From: Ipomoea triloba | Lineage: Eukaryota; Streptophyta; Magnoliopsida; Solanales; Convolvulaceae | DNA length: 64,000 bases | Direction: 5' to 3' | Assembly (NCBI RefSeq): GCF_003576645.1 | Contig: NC_044919.1 | Location: forward strand, 18,500,083 to 18,564,082 | Shown: one piece after another, positions 19,700 to 31,845 of the stretch | How the letters are laid out: every line of letters starts with the position of its first letter | Numbering within the stretch: the first letter of the stretch is position 1 | Made by a program: the position numbers and the translations under genes | The notes under the pieces: generated by a model | Database searches by the model: none | Told to the model about the DNA's origin: nothing | Seen by the model: the letters and a program-made list of their open reading frames with translations, nothing else

Positions 19700-20965
19700 T
19701 GATGGTTGTGTGTACGGTGTGAGTGGATGTGAAGGGTGTTAAAACGAAGAGTCAAAACTCCCCGAGTGTCGTGTCTCTCAAGGATGGCGAATAGGAACCG
19801 AATTAGTGTCTTGGCATTTGAGAGGTTGAAAAGAAAGAGTTACGGGATTTGCTAAGGGTAGGATTAATTTGTAAGAAGGTAGAAAGGTTGATAGGGGTTG
19901 TGTAAAATAAATGAAATGCCGGAGATTGGGGCTTTAGGCTTCTCTATGTGGTCTATCTTTGGATAGGCTTGCGAGCAAAAGATGTGGAATAGACTAGGGA
20001 GTTCGTGGCACTTCACCAAGTGGCGTCACACTTTGGACTCCCACATCCTCATTCGGTTGGGGCATTTCATCGAACACTTTGTCTACTACTCCTCTCGGAT
20101 CTCGTCCTTTCGGACTAAGAGCGGAGATGTGGGTGAGTTAGACTCGTGAATGGCTGCTATCGCGCACTCACTCACTTCCTTTGGGTTTGCTACCTAATGT
20201 GGCCACAATAGGCACAAAGCTTGAAGAACATCATCCACACAAGTTCATCATCCAACAATCAAGAAACTCACAATTCTACTAGCAATAATATCAAGCATCC
20301 ACATAGATTAACTTTGGGGCCACCAATCCCCTATCTAATCTACTCTAACATGCTAAAGAAACAAGAAAAAGAAAGGAAATCTCAAAGAAACAAATATTAG
20401 ATTAAGAATTGGAGAGAATAGTTACCACCCTCAAGAAGGGGATCTTTACACTTTTGTTCTTGAAATTCCAATCTTCCTCCTTGCCCTTGGATCTAATCTA
20501 ACCTAGAAGAAAAGGAATTTTCCCCCAAGAGGGGAGAAAACCCTCTACAATTTTCACATCTATCCTCCTCTAAAATTTGTATCCCCCTTAGGTTTAGGGC
20601 AAAAGGGATTTATATAGGTGACAAAAGGGAACAAACTTTCCAAAATGGCCCTTGGCCCGACCACGCATGCCACCACGCCTGGTGGTAGGCGTGGATGGTT
20701 ACTGGAAAGATTCCACGCCCAGCCACACGCGTGTGAGGCTGCGTAGAACGATACTGCATTGCGGCTCCGTTTGTCTTTTGCTCTATTTTAGCCTCAAATC
20801 CCTCTCCAACCTGTAAAATATCTAAAAACTCTTCCTAGAATTGATGTTAGAAGATTTTAATCACATCTGAGCTAAAATGCACGCAATTGTTATGATCGAA
20901 TGGCAAAACGTTACACTTCTAATCCATTTTAGACCCTTTTTAAGTACCATTCTTGGTGCTTATCA
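19700..20965 (-). mobile_element. 5' LTR of element C (1266 bp)
   Basis: Plus-strand ends TGATGGTTGTG and GGTGCTTATCA. Contains the ACTCCCCGAGTGTCG stretch found in the other Athila-like LTRs here, a palindrome block at about 20660-20740, and TATA-like TATATAAATCC (minus strand, about 20620-20610). Confidence 0.85.
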
Positions 20966-21058
20966 ACCTCCAATGCATTCCTTGCAAGAAAAAGAAAGAA
21001 GATTTGTTTTGCCGCATTCCCTACATGTGGGCTTTATGAAAATTTTATGCTGTATACC

Positions 21059-21482
21059 CTTTGCTTTCGTAGCCAGCTCGTACCACATGACTTTTAGCTA
21101 GTGTATTTTGCACCTATTTATGCCTTCGACATTTCTTTCAATCTTTTTCACCATCCGCCTTTGTAGCCAGCCTATATCACCTAACTTTCAGCTAGTGCAC
21201 GTATTCTAGGCCTCCTTATGGCTTTGATTTTTGTTATTCACCTTCGTAGCCAGCCCGAACCACCTGGCTTTCAGCTAGTGTACTCTAGGCCTCCTTATGC
21301 CTTTGATTTTTTTTTTTTTTTTTTTGTCATTCGCCTTCGTAGTCAGACCTACCACCTGGCTTTTAGTCAATGTACTTTGGGCCTCCGTATGCCTTCTACT
21401 TTTTTCCCTTTTTTTCTTTTTTCTTTTTTTACCATCTGTATTTGTAGCCAGCCGATACCACATGACTTTTAGCTAGTGCGCG
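21059..21482. repeat. About 95-bp tandem repeat, five imperfect copies with T tracts
   Basis: Each unit contains TTCGTAGCCAGCC...ACCACMTGRCTTTYAGCTAGTG...GGCCTCCTTATGCCTTYGA and ends in a run of T of varying length (the longest about 20 at 21307-21326). Copies begin near 21059, 21143, 21232, 21327 and 21431. The region from 20966 to 21058 has no other feature. Owner unknown: it is the sequence that received element C on one side and a solo LTR on the other. Confidence 0.8.
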
Positions 21483-21487
21483 ATTTT

Positions 21488-24183
21488 TGTGTATAAGAGA
21501 GTGAGTTGGTGGATGTGTAGGGAAAGGATAAAACAGAGATCAAATCCCCGAGTGTCGTACTCAAAGGAATGGTAAATTTGGAAGCCTTAAGAAGTTGTGG
21601 TAAGTGGAATTCAAGCTTATCGTGCAAGGGTATTGAGTACACAAAGTAAGAAAGCAAGCGAGTGATTTCTAAAGTAAGCAACAAGTAATGAAAAAGACCT
21701 TGGATTGTTCTTACGTTGCAATGTGTATTAGTGTATAGGATAAGAGTGTGTATACATGAGGTTTGTGATTTCAAGAGGAGTGGTTTGCTAATGTCATAGC
21801 CAATTTTTGGTCTCTACAGCCTATTGATAAGACTCCGAGATATCCTTATTTCAGGCACATTTTAGGGTGTTTTATCGCGTCTATAGCATCCTTACTTGGT
21901 AAATTATGTGCGTAAATGCTTGAAAATCACTAAACTAACGCACGAAAGCTATTTTTAGTCTAAAAGAAGTAAAACAGGAGCCCCGGGAGCAAATAGGACC
22001 AAAAGATGAGCTTAAAGAGCAAACCAAGCAAGAACGGAGCACCGGAGGACCAAACTGGGAAGCCACACGCGTGTGAGCAAGCGTGGAAACTTTCCAGCAA
22101 CCTCCCACGCACGCTCACACGCGTGTGAGAGGCGTGGAGACGTGATGCGCGAATTTCAGCTAGGGTTGTCATTTCGGAGACTATTTAAACCCCTTTGATG
22201 AATTTCCAAAGGAGGATTCCAGAATTTTAGTTTTCCCTTTTCTTAGTTTTTCCTTTGGAGAGCTTTCTCCATTTTTCTTAGTTTTTAAATTAGATCAATC
22301 TCCATTGTAGAAGACAACTAGCTTGGATTGAAGACCTTCTTCTCTCTAGGTGATATCTATTTCATTTCTATAATTTTAGCTATCTTATTCTTGGATTAAA
22401 TCAGCTTTTGCTTTCATTTCATATCATGAGTAGCTAATTTAGTCTAGGGATTTGGATTGTATGATTGAATATTGTTTGTGTGATGATCTTATCTCTATAT
22501 CTTGGATCTATGAGTTTGTGTTGATGGATTATCTATTCTTGTCTCTTGATTGTTGTTTTGATGAGATCTTGTTTGGGTTTGGCCAATCTAGATGAGAGAT
22601 TGAGCTCTTGACTCTTTCATGTCTTCGATTAGAGTTAGGATTTGAAGCTTTACACAATCAAAGTTCCTATGGACTTCTTAAGAATAGTAGGATAGTGTGT
22701 AGCTTAAGTGTTTGATAAAATTCCTCTTAGAACTTTGGATGCTTGAAGGCACTCCTAAGTCAAAGAAGCCTTAGTACACAAGGTGGAAAAGAACTAAGAC
22801 AACACACTCTTGAATAGACCATATCCTAGCAATCCTAATCCTTGACCTTAGACACCACTATACAATATTCATGAACACTATCCAATCCCTACCCCTTTTA
22901 CATATTTCTAAAATCATCTTTACTTTACTACTCTCTTGCACTCAAACCAACCAAATGAACTACTCTCACTCACAAATCCATTCTTCACCTCACTCGAATC
23001 CTATGCATGATCCAATCAAGTAAACTCCCGAATGTTTGACACACCTCCACGTCCCTCCTTCGAGACCGACACTCGGGGAGTCACAGACATTCCGTTTTAA
23101 CATAAATATCTTTTGACGAATCAACCACCACCCAAACACTGCTTTTGTCACCTATCATAGATCAATATGACACCCGAGTGTCCATAATCTCTATGAGGCA
23201 AATTATCGAACACCTAGCCTACACTCCTTCCTGGGTTATGCCCTCTCTGATCTAGGATGGGAAATGTGGTAGGACTATAAGGCTAACCTAGGCTTAGCAA
23301 TCTCTTGCTTAAGCCTAGGATTCCGAGATTATTCATAAAGTCGGGCCCTACTTCAAGAACACAATGCAAATCATCATCCACAACAAGAAATGCATACAAT
23401 CTTCATCAACACACTCCATCAATTAGGTTTAAATCACACGTAACCACATTGCAGCACGTAAACAATCCTAGCCCTAGAAATTTAGCTATACATGATCTTG
23501 AATTGTAACAACATCAAATTAAAGAATAACATCATGAAAATAATGAGAATTAAAAGATTAAAAGGAAATTAATTACCAATCTTCAACTCAATAGGGTTAC
23601 AAGTATCAAATTGGAGAAGAATAAGCTCTAATCTTCAAAGTTGTCACTCCTTTGGACTAGAATCTTCTCATTCTTCTTGAGAATTGAGGGAATTTGAGAG
23701 CAAAATTCTAGAGAGAGAAAGTCCAAATTGCTAAATATGAAAATTTCAAAAGTCTCCAAGAGTTCTTCTTCGCAGAAAAGTCTGAAAAATCTAATATTTA
23801 AAGAAGAAAAATCACGGCAAAATTAGTCGCGCCTCCAGTCACATTACTGCCACGATCGTGGTTGGAGTTCACTCATGCATTCTAGTCGCGATCACGATTA
23901 TGGCAGCGTCGTGAGCTTCTGGCCATGCCCGTGTCACGATCACGACTCTGGATTACTTCTCTACTTCTTCCATATGGTCTTCCAAATGTATCTCGTTTTC
24001 AACTCCTTTGCCACTCTTTTTGTCCATAAATCACCAAAAACACTATAATGCACAAATTAGAAGGCTTTGCAATGCATAATCACATTTCATCGCTTATTAT
24101 TCACAAATCATGTACAAGTGATCCAATCTTCGCACAAAATGTCATCAAATCAACCTTAGAAAGTAACATCTTTTGCACTTACA
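21488..24183 (-). mobile_element. Solo LTR of an Athila-like family, split by another solo LTR
   Basis: Plus-strand ends TGTGTATAAGAG and TTTTGCACTTACA. GATTT lies at 24184-24188 on the right and at 21482-21486 on the left, where one extra T in a T run separates it from the LTR. No PBS follows the end, which fits a solo LTR. Without the nested insertion it is about 1365 bp. It carries AATCCCCGAGTGTCG, a palindrome block (about 23825-23950, based on CACGATCGTGG and TCGCGATCACGA) and a TATA-like TTTAAATATT (minus, about 23800). Confidence 0.7.
21825..23150 (+). mobile_element. Solo LTR of the element A family (1326 bp), duplication CCTAT
   Basis: TGATAAGACTCCGAGATATC to GCTTTTGTCA, closely similar to 5730-7052, flanked by perfect 5-bp repeats CCTAT at 21820-21824 and 23151-23155. 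No internal sequence remains, the product of LTR-LTR recombination. Palindrome block at about 22065-22140 and TATTTAAA near 22181. Confidence 0.92.
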
Positions 24184-26939
24184 GATTTAGGGCATGATCT
24201 CCTATATTTCCTCCCTCTTGTAGTTTTGCCCGAAATAAGGCCTTAGTAACCTCATAATGTGCAATCCTACAGTGCTCACCGTACAACTCTTGTAGGTGAT
24301 TAACCATAGACTTTGCGACAGACATCTTTTCAAGTTGACGTTGTAACTCATTGGTCATAGAGGTGATGATATAACTCTTAGCCCTCAGATCATCGTCCTT
24401 TCACTTATCAAACGCTTGCAATCTCAGCATTATGAACAACAAGCTTATCAATATCAGCATTATCTGGTATGATACCAATCAGTGAAGGATCTTGGAACAA
24501 AACATAATCGATCTTTTCCAGATTGAGAACGATTCTCAAATTCCAAAGCCAATTACTGAAATTTGGTCCAATAAGTGTGTTTTCTTTGAGCATTTTTGAC
24601 AAAGGATTTAAAGCCATTTCAAAATAAAATGCAGAAAATAACATGAATTATTAGACATGATTCTTTATTAAACTATTTGATTTTCGAATATTCAATCAAA
24701 TAGTACCTCCCACTAAATTTTTCGAATCATGCACTTTCCAAGCAAGAAACGGAAATCCCGTTGGAAGATTTGTAATGGGTAATCGAGATCTTACAAATTT
24801 ATCTCAACCCTCACCTTAATGGGCATCTTGGAATTTGAAAAATTTATAAGTGATCAACTCTTGCCAATACATCTCATGTATGATTCGATTTTATTATCTT
24901 GAGCTCCATGGCCCATTGGACCTCATCTTAAGGGGCATTTTAGCCCAATGGACTCGATTAAGTCAAACTCACCATCCTGGTAACAAGTAGAGTTGAACTT
25001 CAACTTTTCTCACCTTTAGGAGTTTCTTGAAAAGTAAAATTTCTAAGTGTTACAACATCACACGTTTAAAATAAGAAAATCAAAATATTTTAAACCAACA
25101 TGTTGCCCCTATGTTGGCATAGCCGACACCGTGCTAGAAAAACATTTGATTTCTTACGAGGGTGGAGAGTCACGATTAGGTAGTCTCAACTCTTGAGGCC
25201 TAACTGTTTACAACTTAATATTTAATATAGGAAAGAATTTTAAATATTATGTTTCACTTTACTCATGCAACAATTTCACACACACACACATAAAGTGCAT
25301 GAAAAGTAAACCCGATATCGGTTATGGAGTTCTAAATGGTCAAAATTGAGCCAGCTAATTTTGACCGTGCACAGTGAATAGTGAAAAATTAAATCCTATC
25401 TATTACATGTAAGCTTCCATCATACATAGCCTTCGAGTCTTTAACTCTTAAAGTCTTCGGGTCTTCAACTCTTGAAGTTTTCGGGATCTTTGTACTACAT
25501 TTCCTATCTACCATAAATGCGATACATACTTCGGGGAAGGGATTTACATTACAATAATAGATAAGAGACACGTAGACCCCAATTTTAATTATAATCACCA
25601 AAAATGATGTAAAACCCAAAATAAATCACATTCATTCAAGGGGTCCTAAATCCATGACCAAATCGACATGCTAGGAAAATCCATTCATAGCATAGAATAA
25701 TTAATGCATTAATTTGTGGCTTTATAAGATATAATCCAATTATATCATAAAAATTTGGATCAATCTACAATACACTTTATATGGAAACCAATTTCCATAT
25801 AAAAAATCAAAACTTTTCATTAATTAATTAATTTCAAAATTTAATTTGTATGTAATCAATTAATTACTATTATAATATTATTTTAAATTAAACACTTTAA
25901 TCTAAAATCTAAAATATTATAATCATGGAAAGTTACCTAAATAGCATTCAATTATCACATAAAAAATCACTATTTAAGGAGAAAATAAATATTTCAAGAT
26001 TATAACAATATAATTATTACTACCATAAAAATCATATTTGAAATGGTAACAATAATATATTATCATCTAATATTTCAAAATATTAATTTTTAAATATAGA
26101 AAATAATCATTATGATAATAATTAATACTACAAAAAAATATCTTATATTTAATCAGTAGTAATTAATTTCCAATTATCAATATAAAATTTTTTCAAATAT
26201 GATGATAATTAATATCACCAAAAATATCTAATATTTAATTTGGTAATATAATTCTAATTATCATATATAAAAATTTTCAAATACAATAACAATTATTATC
26301 ACCAAAAAAATAGCTAATATTTAATTTGGTAATATAATTCTAATTATCATATATAATATATTAATACTATAATATTACCATAATATTATTTTCCTATGCG
26401 TAAAAACACAGCTTAACCAAAACTAAATCCCGGTCGTCTCATATTTTCCTGCAACAGCATCAGCATCGTCAACACTGTTTGCCAACGTACTTTCGGCTGT
26501 GGACGGCGACTCCGGCCAACCTATCGTACCAGTACCATAAACAATAGTAAACAACCACAACTGCACCCAGCAACGCATTTTCCAGTCGTGAGCAGAAGAA
26601 CAACTACGACTATCGCCGCGTCTCCTGTCTCTATTCGGTGTCCTACGACTGCGCCTTGACGTCTTCCACTAGACTGTCGTATCCACGATAATGGCGGCTC
26701 ACTGATTGACCAACCGACTTTTCCAAGCTAGCCTTCTTCTCCATGTCATCTTCTTTGGATCGATCGTTGATCGAAAACGAGAAGACGAATGAAGATGAGT
26801 AATACGAACGAAAAAAGTCGCAGAGGTTGCCAAAAAAAAAACGCAGAGGTTGATATGGTAGTCTTCATAAGAAAAAGTCCTAAAATTAAAGTTAGGTAAA
26901 ACATATTTTTCATTTTAAAAAAATAAATATATCTCATAT
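24184..26939 (-). mobile_element. Ty1-copia remnant, minus strand, with AT-rich tract
   Basis: Begins after the solo LTR duplication and contains a copia gag start (24408-24644). The upstream sequence to about 25330 has the character of a copia leader or LTR, and 25620-26450 is extremely AT-rich with short repeats such as AATATCTAATATTTAATTTGGTAATATAATTC. No PBS is visible between the gag and 25400. It may belong to the same element as the copia LTR at 30705-40366, since 26945-30565 is an insertion between them. Boundaries are not resolved. Nothing coding is supported in 24645-26939. Confidence 0.5.
24408..24644 (-). pseudogene. N-terminal fragment of a copia gag
   Basis: Encodes about 66 residues from MALNPLSKMLKENTLIGPNF, with the LNPL...L..N.L.GPNF.NW pattern that starts many plant copia gag (UBN2-type) proteins, then LRIVLNLEKIDYVLFQD. 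It runs into unrelated sequence after about residue 66, and the stop lies shortly after. The rest of gag and pol is missing to the left, where the solo LTR at 21488-24183 and other repeats intervene. Confidence 0.7.
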
Positions 26940-26944
26940 ACTCA

Positions 26945-29900
26945 TGATAAGTGCCAAAGACAATATATAAGGGTCTTTATGGGATCAATTTATGCTCAAT
27001 TGTATCCTTTGTGGTTGATTTATGGTAGTAATTGCTTAGATGTGCTAACATGTTACAAAGCTCTAGCATATCTTCGTTTGAAAGGTTTTGGGCTAAGGAA
27101 AGGCATATGGACTTGACCGGGAGCAACCAAAGAAGAAGCACACAAACGAAGCCTGGCAATGAAGGATGCACGATCGTGGATGGGAAACAAAAGGCTCTAT
27201 AACTTGATCCACAATCGTGGATGGGAGCGCGGATAAAATAAGTGATCCTGTCCACAACCCAATCCACATTCGTGAGGAAGGGATCGTGGACGGGAATCAA
27301 CGCGAAATTGGAGGGAGTGCATTGGAGCGAAGGCTATTTAAGCTAGGTTAGATATTTTGTAGACATCTTAAAACTTAGAGCTAGTTTAGTTTCACATTTC
27401 ACTTTACATTCAAGAGCTTTACATTAGGTTTTTTCTCTCTCTAACCTAGGAGCAACTAGCTACAATTTCCATTGGTGAATGTTGAACATTGTAATTGAAG
27501 AAAGAGAGCCCGCCTAAGCCATTGGCGGGGAGAGGCTTATGCCGGACCCTCACTTTACTTATATGCGTTTGGTTGGATGGATTGGTTAAGGTGTGTTGAT
27601 AAGCGCCAAAGATAACTAGTTTAAGGGTCTAAGTTGGGGTAATTTAGGAATGATTTGGTGTCATTTGTGAACTATTTATGGCATTTCTAAGCTCTAATGT
27701 GTAAATCTAGTGCAAGCTCTATACTTGGCACACTTGGAATGGTTTTGTAGGTTTTGGAGATGCAAACACGAAGCATGATAAATTTCGTGAGTGAAATGAA
27801 GCGAAGGAAAAAAGACCGAAGGCTCAGACTGGCTACTGCACGCGTGGAACACGGTGTGGAGAAAGTCTAGAGACGATCCACGCCACTGGTCCACGCGTGG
27901 ACCATGCGTGGACGAGCCACCTCGGAAATTAAATGCCAAGGGCAAGTTTGGGGAAGCTATTTAAGGAAATTTTAGAGAAAGTTAAAGAGGAAGATTTTAT
28001 TACACTTTTATCACTTAGAGAATTGTAGAGAGAAGGGAAAGCAAAATCCTAACTTGTAGAGAGAGACTAGTTCATTTGATTTCACTCTTTGTCAAGACAA
28101 TATACTTTCAAGCATTGATTTGGATTCTACCTTGATCTTGATTAGGTAATCAATATTTCTATCTTTAGTATTGTTTCAATTTTAGATCCCTATTTCAATT
28201 CCAATTTATGATTTTAGATCTTGTTGTTTTCAATTGCAAATATGAGTAGGTAAATCTCTAATAGGGATTGAATTGTGAAAGATCATGGTGCTAAGTGTAG
28301 ATCTATAATTCCTATTGTGGAGATTGGATTGTGTGAGTTGGATTGCTTGTTCTTGTTCATGATTGATGAATTGTATGCATTCTTTGAGTATTGGCCAACT
28401 CTTGAATGATCCAAGGCAATAAGCTAGGCAAGATATTGCCAGCCTTATTGTAAGGTCTAATCAATTGTGATTTCCTAATTGTTAGGTAGGTGATGTAGGC
28501 AATGTGTTTGTGAAAATGACTCTATGAGTCTTGGTTGCTTAAAGGCACTCCAAAGCTTGAGAGTTCTTAGTAGACTAAATGGAGAAAAGTATTAGCTAAT
28601 CACCCGAGAATAACCAACCTCACAAGCCAATTCTCTCGTCCAAATGTCGCATGAAGAACTATCATGATTGCACACAATTCATTCCCTAGTTTTTTTTATT
28701 GAATTAATTCATTTGATTGTTTAAATTTGTTTGTCAAACTTCAACAACGACTTGAGTTTAATGTGTGTTCATAACTTGGCAATTCAATTGTGCACCATGC
28801 ATTCCATTAACTAAAAGTTTAGTAAGGCCTCCACTTTGACTTCCTTGTGAGACGATAACACCCCGGGGCAACCCCAAACACACAATCTTTTGAGAAGGGT
28901 ACGCAAAGAGACTTTCATCATGTATACATCGTTCCCACTAGTGAGATCAGCTTGAAGGCCCTTGCAAAATAGAAGGTGAACCCAATTCGATTCCATGCTT
29001 GGCAAAATGGTGTGAAAAGTGTGTCTCCCGAAGCTTAATTTGATCCATAAGGAGTTTTTGCTTCCTTTGAATATTCCTTGAGTTGTATGGCGCATGGTTA
29101 ACACCCTTGTTAGATAGGATGAGGGATTTCACCCTTTCCGTTCTCTTTCCCATTCATTTTTTATTGGCTATTTGATTGGTTGAGTTGTCAATGGAGTATC
29201 TTTGGCACCTACTATTATATAAGGGTCTTTATGGGGTCAATTTATGCTCAATTGCTATCCTTTGTGGTTGATTTAATGGTTGTAATTGCTTAGATGTGCT
29301 AACATGTTACAAAGAACTATCATATCTTGCACGTTAGTGGTTTTGAAGGTTTTGAACTAAAGAAAGACATATGGACTTGACCGGGAGCAACCAAGGAAGA
29401 AGCACACAAATAGAGCCTGGCAAGGAAGGATCCACGATCGTGGGTTGGATCGTGGATGGGAAACAGAAAGCTCCATGACTTTATCCACGATCGTGGATGA
29501 GAGCGCGTACAGAATAAGTGATCCTGTCCACGACCCAATCCACGTTCGTGGATGGGATCGTGGACAGGAATTAACGCGAAATTGGAGGGAGTACATTGGA
29601 GGGAAGGCTATTTAAGCTAGGTTAGATATTTTGTAGACATCTTAGAACTTAGAGCTAGTTTAGTTTCAGATTTCACTTTACATTCAAGAGCTTTAGATTA
29701 GGTTTTCTCTCTCTCTAATCTAGGAGAGCAACTAGTTACAATTTCCATTAGTGAATGTTGATGATTGTAATTGAAGGCTCAAATTTGGTAATCATCTTCT
29801 CCTTCATTTTACATTCCATTTCCATTTACGCTAAATTGATCTCTTGCAATTGCTATTCAATTTCATCATGATTTGTAGTTAGAATCCCTAGAAGTTGGAT

Positions 29901-30565
29901 TTAATGATCTAGATGTTGTGCATGCTTGATCTTCCATTGTTGAATACATGGGATTCTTGCAGTTATGTATTAAACGCTTTTGCGTGGATGATTGTGCTTC
30001 CATGGGATGATTGAGTATTGATTCTTGCTCATTGCGGGCTAGGATGAGTGAGGAGTTTGAGAGAGTGGTAGTGACAAGAGATTGTTCTTCCATGTAGTCT
30101 TACTTATACACATTCCCGGCCTACGATCTGAGAGGACTAGGTCAGGAAAGAGTGGTAGACCAAGCGTTTGATAAAATGCCCTAGCCGAATGAGGAATTAG
30201 GAGTCCAAGTTCTACGCAACTTGGTGATGATGCCTTTTTCTCCCTTAAGTCTAGACATGATTTGCATCCTATCAAGTCCACCATAGCCTAATGCATGCAT
30301 AAGATCTAGTGATTGAATCCAACTCCCCATTTTAATTGCTTTGTTAATTGCTTTTCTTTACTTTCATGCTTTGTTCCTTACGATTGCGCTCTTGTTTTCA
30401 CATGCTTACACAAGTTCTCTTAGCACCTAGTTATCTCTTGTTGAACTCTCCATTTGAAAGCATTGCACTTAATTAACTCCAACTTGTCATCCTTTGAGAA
30501 CGACATCCGGGAGAATCTTCATTCTCCACTCATACTTTCCATCCACCGCTAACTACACATCACCA
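26945..30565 (+). mobile_element. Internally deleted Athila-like element with two partial LTRs
   Basis: Left LTR part 26945-27507 (TGATAAGTGCCAAAG...) runs directly into 3' internal sequence resembling element A 5270-5345. Internal sequence resumes at about 28926 (like A 5388-5560), and a second LTR copy follows from about 29210 to 30565, sharing AAGGGTCTTTATGGG with the first. Flanks ACTCA (26940-26944) and ACTTA (30566-30570) look like a target duplication with one change. All gag and other coding sequence is deleted. Palindrome blocks (CCACGATCGTGG type) lie at 27160-27310 and 29425-29570, with GCTATTTAAGC 17-40 bp downstream. Confidence 0.6.
27597..28920 (+). mobile_element. Solo LTR (1324 bp) nested in the deleted Athila-like element
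   Basis: TGATAAGCGCCAAAG to CTTTCATCA, flanked by TGTGT (27592-27596) and TGTAT (28921-28925), a duplication with one change. The surrounding internal sequence is continuous across it when compared with element A. Palindrome block CACGCGTGG/CCACGCGTGGACC at about 27838-27915, and GCTATTTAAGG near 27957. Confidence 0.65.
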
Positions 30566-30689
30566 ACTTAATAATAGAAAAACAATATAATAATCACATT
30601 ATTATATTATTTAATTAACCCAAGATTTTTATATCAAAAACAAAAAAAAATACATATTAATCTAAACATAAAATCATTAGGAAAAACAT

Positions 30690-30703
30690 GGCTCTTGATG
30701 CCA
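30690..30703 (-). other. Primer binding site next to the copia LTR, tRNA-Met type
   Basis: The minus strand reads TGGCATCAAGAGCC one base inside the LTR that starts (plus) at 30705. This resembles the TGGTATCA-type site of plant copia elements with one C/T difference. The leader 30566-30689 is AT-rich and noncoding. Confidence 0.6.
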
Positions 30704-30986
30704 TTGTTAGAAAATTTCATACATGCGCAGCGGAAACATCAATCACTTTTTCTAAGATTCTACGGTTAAAGGAGTTTGAATGTTTTACCATTGAAGTGTG
30801 ATTTGACATATGCAAATCCAAAACCGTACAGAGTGATTTTACGTGAAAAAAAGCTATTTTCTAGTTTAAAATCTCTCTTTCACTTCTTACTCTTTAAGGA
30901 AAAGGGTAAGACTATTTATATAGTCTGGTTTGGGCCAAAAAGTGCTAGCCTTTAAAAGTCCAAAACTACCCAATATTAAATTAATT

Positions 30987-31200
30987 GAGAAAATTGCCAT
31001 TTTGGTCCAATGACTATTGTAGTAGTGTTAATAACTATCCGTGACTTTCAAAAATGTTAATTGCGTACCATGACTATGCATTTTTTCTCAATTTTGGTCC
31101 AGCCGGCCAAAAGTAGCCGGAAAAAATTAAACCAACTTTTATCCTTAATTGACAGGGGTAAAATAGTCTTTTCATGCTTTTATTATTTGGTCTTTGACTG
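30987..31200 (+). repeat. Left terminal inverted repeat of the MULE
   Basis: About 214 bp, matching the reverse complement of 39311-39225 plus 38373-38235 with scattered substitutions. Ends near TTTGGTCTTTGACTG. Confidence 0.9.
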
Positions 31201-31351
31201 TTGTTGCTGGTTGGATTTGGGAAAGGGAATATAACTTTTGTTGCTACGCCCTATTTCATCCAATTTCATCCACGCGAAGCGAAGAACACAAATTGGACGG
31301 CAGAAACGCGAATAATTTCTACGATTTCGAGCACCGTTCTCCATCAACCAC

Positions 31352-31845
31352 GTGGGTATGAGTAATTTCTCTTCTTCTTCGAATAATGGTAACGAATTCT
31401 ACCAATTTGGGGAAAGGTTTCCCATTATCCACTATAAATGTGGTCACCAATTGAAGATTCGAACTTCATGGACGAATGAGAATCCAGGCCGTAGATTTTG
31501 GCTATGCTCTGCTGGTATTGTAAGTATCTTTTATTTTTGTTAGGGTTTGGATTAATGTATTGATTTGGAGAATCTAATTTTGTTTGTTGGTTTTGGAAAT
31601 GCATAAAACAGAGTCGGGTGGGGTGTGGATTTGTGGATTGGTATGATCCTCCAATGTGTTCCCGTTCGAAGCGAATAATTCTGGGATTGCTAAAACGCAT
31701 AAATAGACAAGATGAAGAGATAAGGGTGTTGAATATGAAGCTTCAAGGTGATAAGAACCAGGAGAGGGCAAAGTGTTTAAATAAGATTGTAGGAATATTG
31801 ATTGTAATCTTTGTAGGTTTTGTTGGTAGTAAATATTGTGCTTGA
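31352..31845 (+). CDS. GRF-type zinc finger protein with C-terminal membrane anchor (MULE accessory gene)
   Basis: Exon 1 is 31352-31519 (GT donor GTAAGT) and exon 2 is 31612-31845 after an ATAAAACAG acceptor. Joined in frame they give about 133 residues. The zinc finger reads KCGHQLKIRTSWTNENPGRR...LC, then across the splice GCGFVDWYD, the C-C...NPGRRF...C..C pattern of zf-GRF proteins. A basic coiled-coil segment (RSKRIILGLLKRINRQ onward) follows, then a roughly 18-residue hydrophobic tail (IVGILIVIFVGFVGSKYCA), as in a tail-anchored protein. Both exons are free of stops, unlike the transposase. GRF fingers bind nucleic acid in other proteins; the role here is unknown. It lies inside the MULE, 150 bp from the left TIR, and the alternative start is Met 3 (31358). 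Confidence 0.75.

Larger units (their letters stand above)
14620..20965 (-). mobile_element. Element C: diverged Athila-like non-autonomous LTR retrotransposon
   Basis: Minus strand order: 5' LTR (20965-19700), PBS, gag-like frame (19439-18224), conserved hairpin block, promoter block, intron (17485-16873), ORF2 remnant (16867-15556), a second hairpin block, and the 3' region. It has the same plan as A and B but little nucleotide identity outside conserved motifs, so it is a different family. Its 3' end is cut at 14620 by the end of element B's LTR, so B probably inserted into C. No reverse transcriptase or integrase. The sequence outside its LTR starts ACCTC (20966-20970), the expected duplication. 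Confidence 0.8.

Noticed and set aside
29866..30284. Short minus frames in 29.3-30.3 kb
   Set aside because: They lie in LTR sequence with palindrome blocks and are not conserved in the other LTR copy.
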